A stretch of DNA of 37,295 nucleotides from a virus. The notes under the pieces were generated by a model that was not told where the DNA came from, made no database searches, and worked only from the letters and a program-made list of their open reading frames with translations. This document shows positions 36,744 through 37,295 of the stretch, in pieces. The stretch lies in IMG/VR virus record IMGVR_UViG_3300033049_000022, positions 1 through 37,295 of that record; one strand, written 5' to 3'. Every line of letters starts with the position of its first letter. Position 1 is the first letter of the stretch. The translations under genes were made by a program, and so were the position numbers.

Positions 36744-37295
36744 TTAAATATTACCGAGTGACTTTTTCAACGCGGAAAAGCTATCTTCTGAAATTTCAAT
36801 CGTTTCACCATCAATTATAATTGTGTGTTTCTTTTTGCGCGGGTTAAATCCGAATATTTCCTCAAAGACTGTAGCGTCAAAATTAGGTAGCTGAAATGTT
36901 TTTTCTCTGTCTTCTTCATCTGCCTTTTCCCATGCCTCAATATATGCATGGTGTGGTGATGTATAGGACTTCAGGTATCCACCAGTAGTGACATATGTCG
37001 GGAATGCTTCTTTTTCTTTATCAGACATTGACCCTTCTGAAATCCACTCTATGATTCTTGCATATATCCAACTTGGTTTATCCGCGTTATTCCATTCATC
37101 GAACGTGCACGGCTTGTTAAATACAAGGCAGTCTTTCGGGGTAGTGGTGTTGCAGTAGCCCGTGTTCCTGTCGCCCGTGTTCCAGTCGCCCGTGTTCCAG
37201 TCGCCCGTGTTCCTGTCGCCGGTGTTCCAGTAGCCCGTGTTCCAGTCGCCCGTGTCCCAGTCGCCCGTGTTGCAGTAGCCCGTGTTCCTGTCGCC
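36744..37295 (-). CDS. NTG-type pentapeptide-repeat protein, repeats and C-terminal domain (partial)
   Basis: The frame enters at the right edge and holds ten tandem units (GDRNT, GYCNT, GDWDT, GDWNT, GYWNT and so on, 37146-37295). A C-terminal domain of about 130 residues follows, with DCLVFNKPCTFDEWNNADKP, WIYARIIEWISEGSMSDKEK, FPTYVTTGGYLK and LPNFDATVFEEIFGFNPRKK. The order NTG repeats, VFNKPC..., MTDEEK...P.Y.TTGGYLK, LPNFDADVF.EI is a family I recognise from phages and gut bacteria, function unknown. The N-terminus is at 1-71. Total length depends on the true repeat number. Confidence 0.85.
   Translation of the reverse strand, partial: GDRNTGYCNTGDWDTGDWNTGYWNTGDRNTGDWNTGDWNTGDRNTGYCNTTTPKDCLVFNKPCTFDEWNNADKPSWIYARIIEWISEGSMSDKEKEAFPTYVTTGGYLKSYTSPHHAYIEAWEKADEEDREKTFQLPNFDATVFEEIFGFNPRKKKHTIIIDGETIEISEDSFSALKKSLGNI
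37146..37295 (-). repeat. 15-bp tandem repeat array continuing at positions 1-56
   Basis: Ten in-frame 15-base units with consensus GGCGACTGGAACACG on the minus strand at this end, and at least three and a half more at 1-56. Units differ almost only in the second codon (GAC/TAC/AAC), third codon (TGG/AGG/TGC) and once in the fourth. The array ends at both window edges, so it broke the assembly. Overlapping the edges by CC restores both period and frame. Confidence 0.9.

Noticed and set aside
37146-37295. Repeat array at the edges as a CRISPR array
   Set aside because: The unit is only 15 bases, there are no spacers, and the array is an open frame of five-residue units joined to a real start and a real C-terminal domain.
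1-37295. Diversity-generating retroelement for the variable repeats
   Set aside because: No reverse transcriptase or template repeat is present anywhere in the window.

Overview
The window is an almost complete genome of a short-tailed (podovirus-type) double-stranded DNA phage, about 37.3 kb. It carries small and large terminase, a 733-residue portal, a scaffold-like protein, a DUF5309/SU10-type major capsid protein, P22/T7-like adaptor and nozzle proteins and three long Ala/Gly-rich probable ejection proteins. It has no tape measure, sheath or major tail-tube gene. A nested inner/outer spanin pair with a lipobox indicates a Gram-negative host. No integrase, excisionase, reverse transcriptase, tRNA or rRNA gene was recognised. 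Both ends of the window fall inside the same 15-bp tandem repeat. It encodes one leftward NTG-type pentapeptide-repeat protein that starts at 71 and resumes at 37295. Joining the ends with a 2-base overlap restores its frame, so the map is best read as circular with an uncertain repeat count.

Layout. (1) Leftward early block, from a promoter at 6775-6803 to position 1. A resolvase-fold protein that has lost its catalytic residues comes first. A tightly coupled string of small genes follows, including an NTase-like protein and a VRR-NUC nuclease, then HTH regulators. The replication pair (DUF1376 initiator-like protein and DnaC-like loader) lies behind a promoter at 3009-3036. More small unknowns and a split ORF follow, then the pentapeptide gene behind the strongest promoter seen (98-125). 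Across the circular junction the block continues with a pseudo-beta-barrel-type unknown, a cytosine-C5 methyltransferase and an HTH protein, and ends at an intrinsic terminator at 34621-34679. (2) Rightward early block, 6843-12556. It holds small unknowns, a possible structured RNA (7963-8160), an Erf annealing protein with a YqaJ/lambda-type exonuclease, a DUF968-like HNH protein, NinB, a DUF551 protein and further small ORFs. (3) Leftward late block, 34617-12420. Host-contact/structural proteins come first, then small terminase flanked by a GIY-YIG and an HNH-AP2 endonuclease, then terminase, portal, scaffold, capsid, adaptor, nozzle, ejection proteins, an S74-chaperoned tailspike, and a lysis cassette with two holin candidates, M15 peptidase and nested spanins.

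How it fits together. The genes are packed with ATGA/TAATG overlaps, so translational coupling is probably widespread. Two kinds of ribosome-binding cassette recur: AAAGGAGAGA and GAAAGGAACG. Early rightward genes are joined by a repeated intergenic module, AACGCCCGAAAGGAACGG. The three recognisable leftward promoters all carry TAAACA in the spacer and may share a regulator. The less explained parts are the promoter-driven pentapeptide-repeat protein, the multi-hairpin segment at 7963-8160, the catalytically dead resolvase-like protein at the divergent junction, and the direct repeats in front of the HNH gene.
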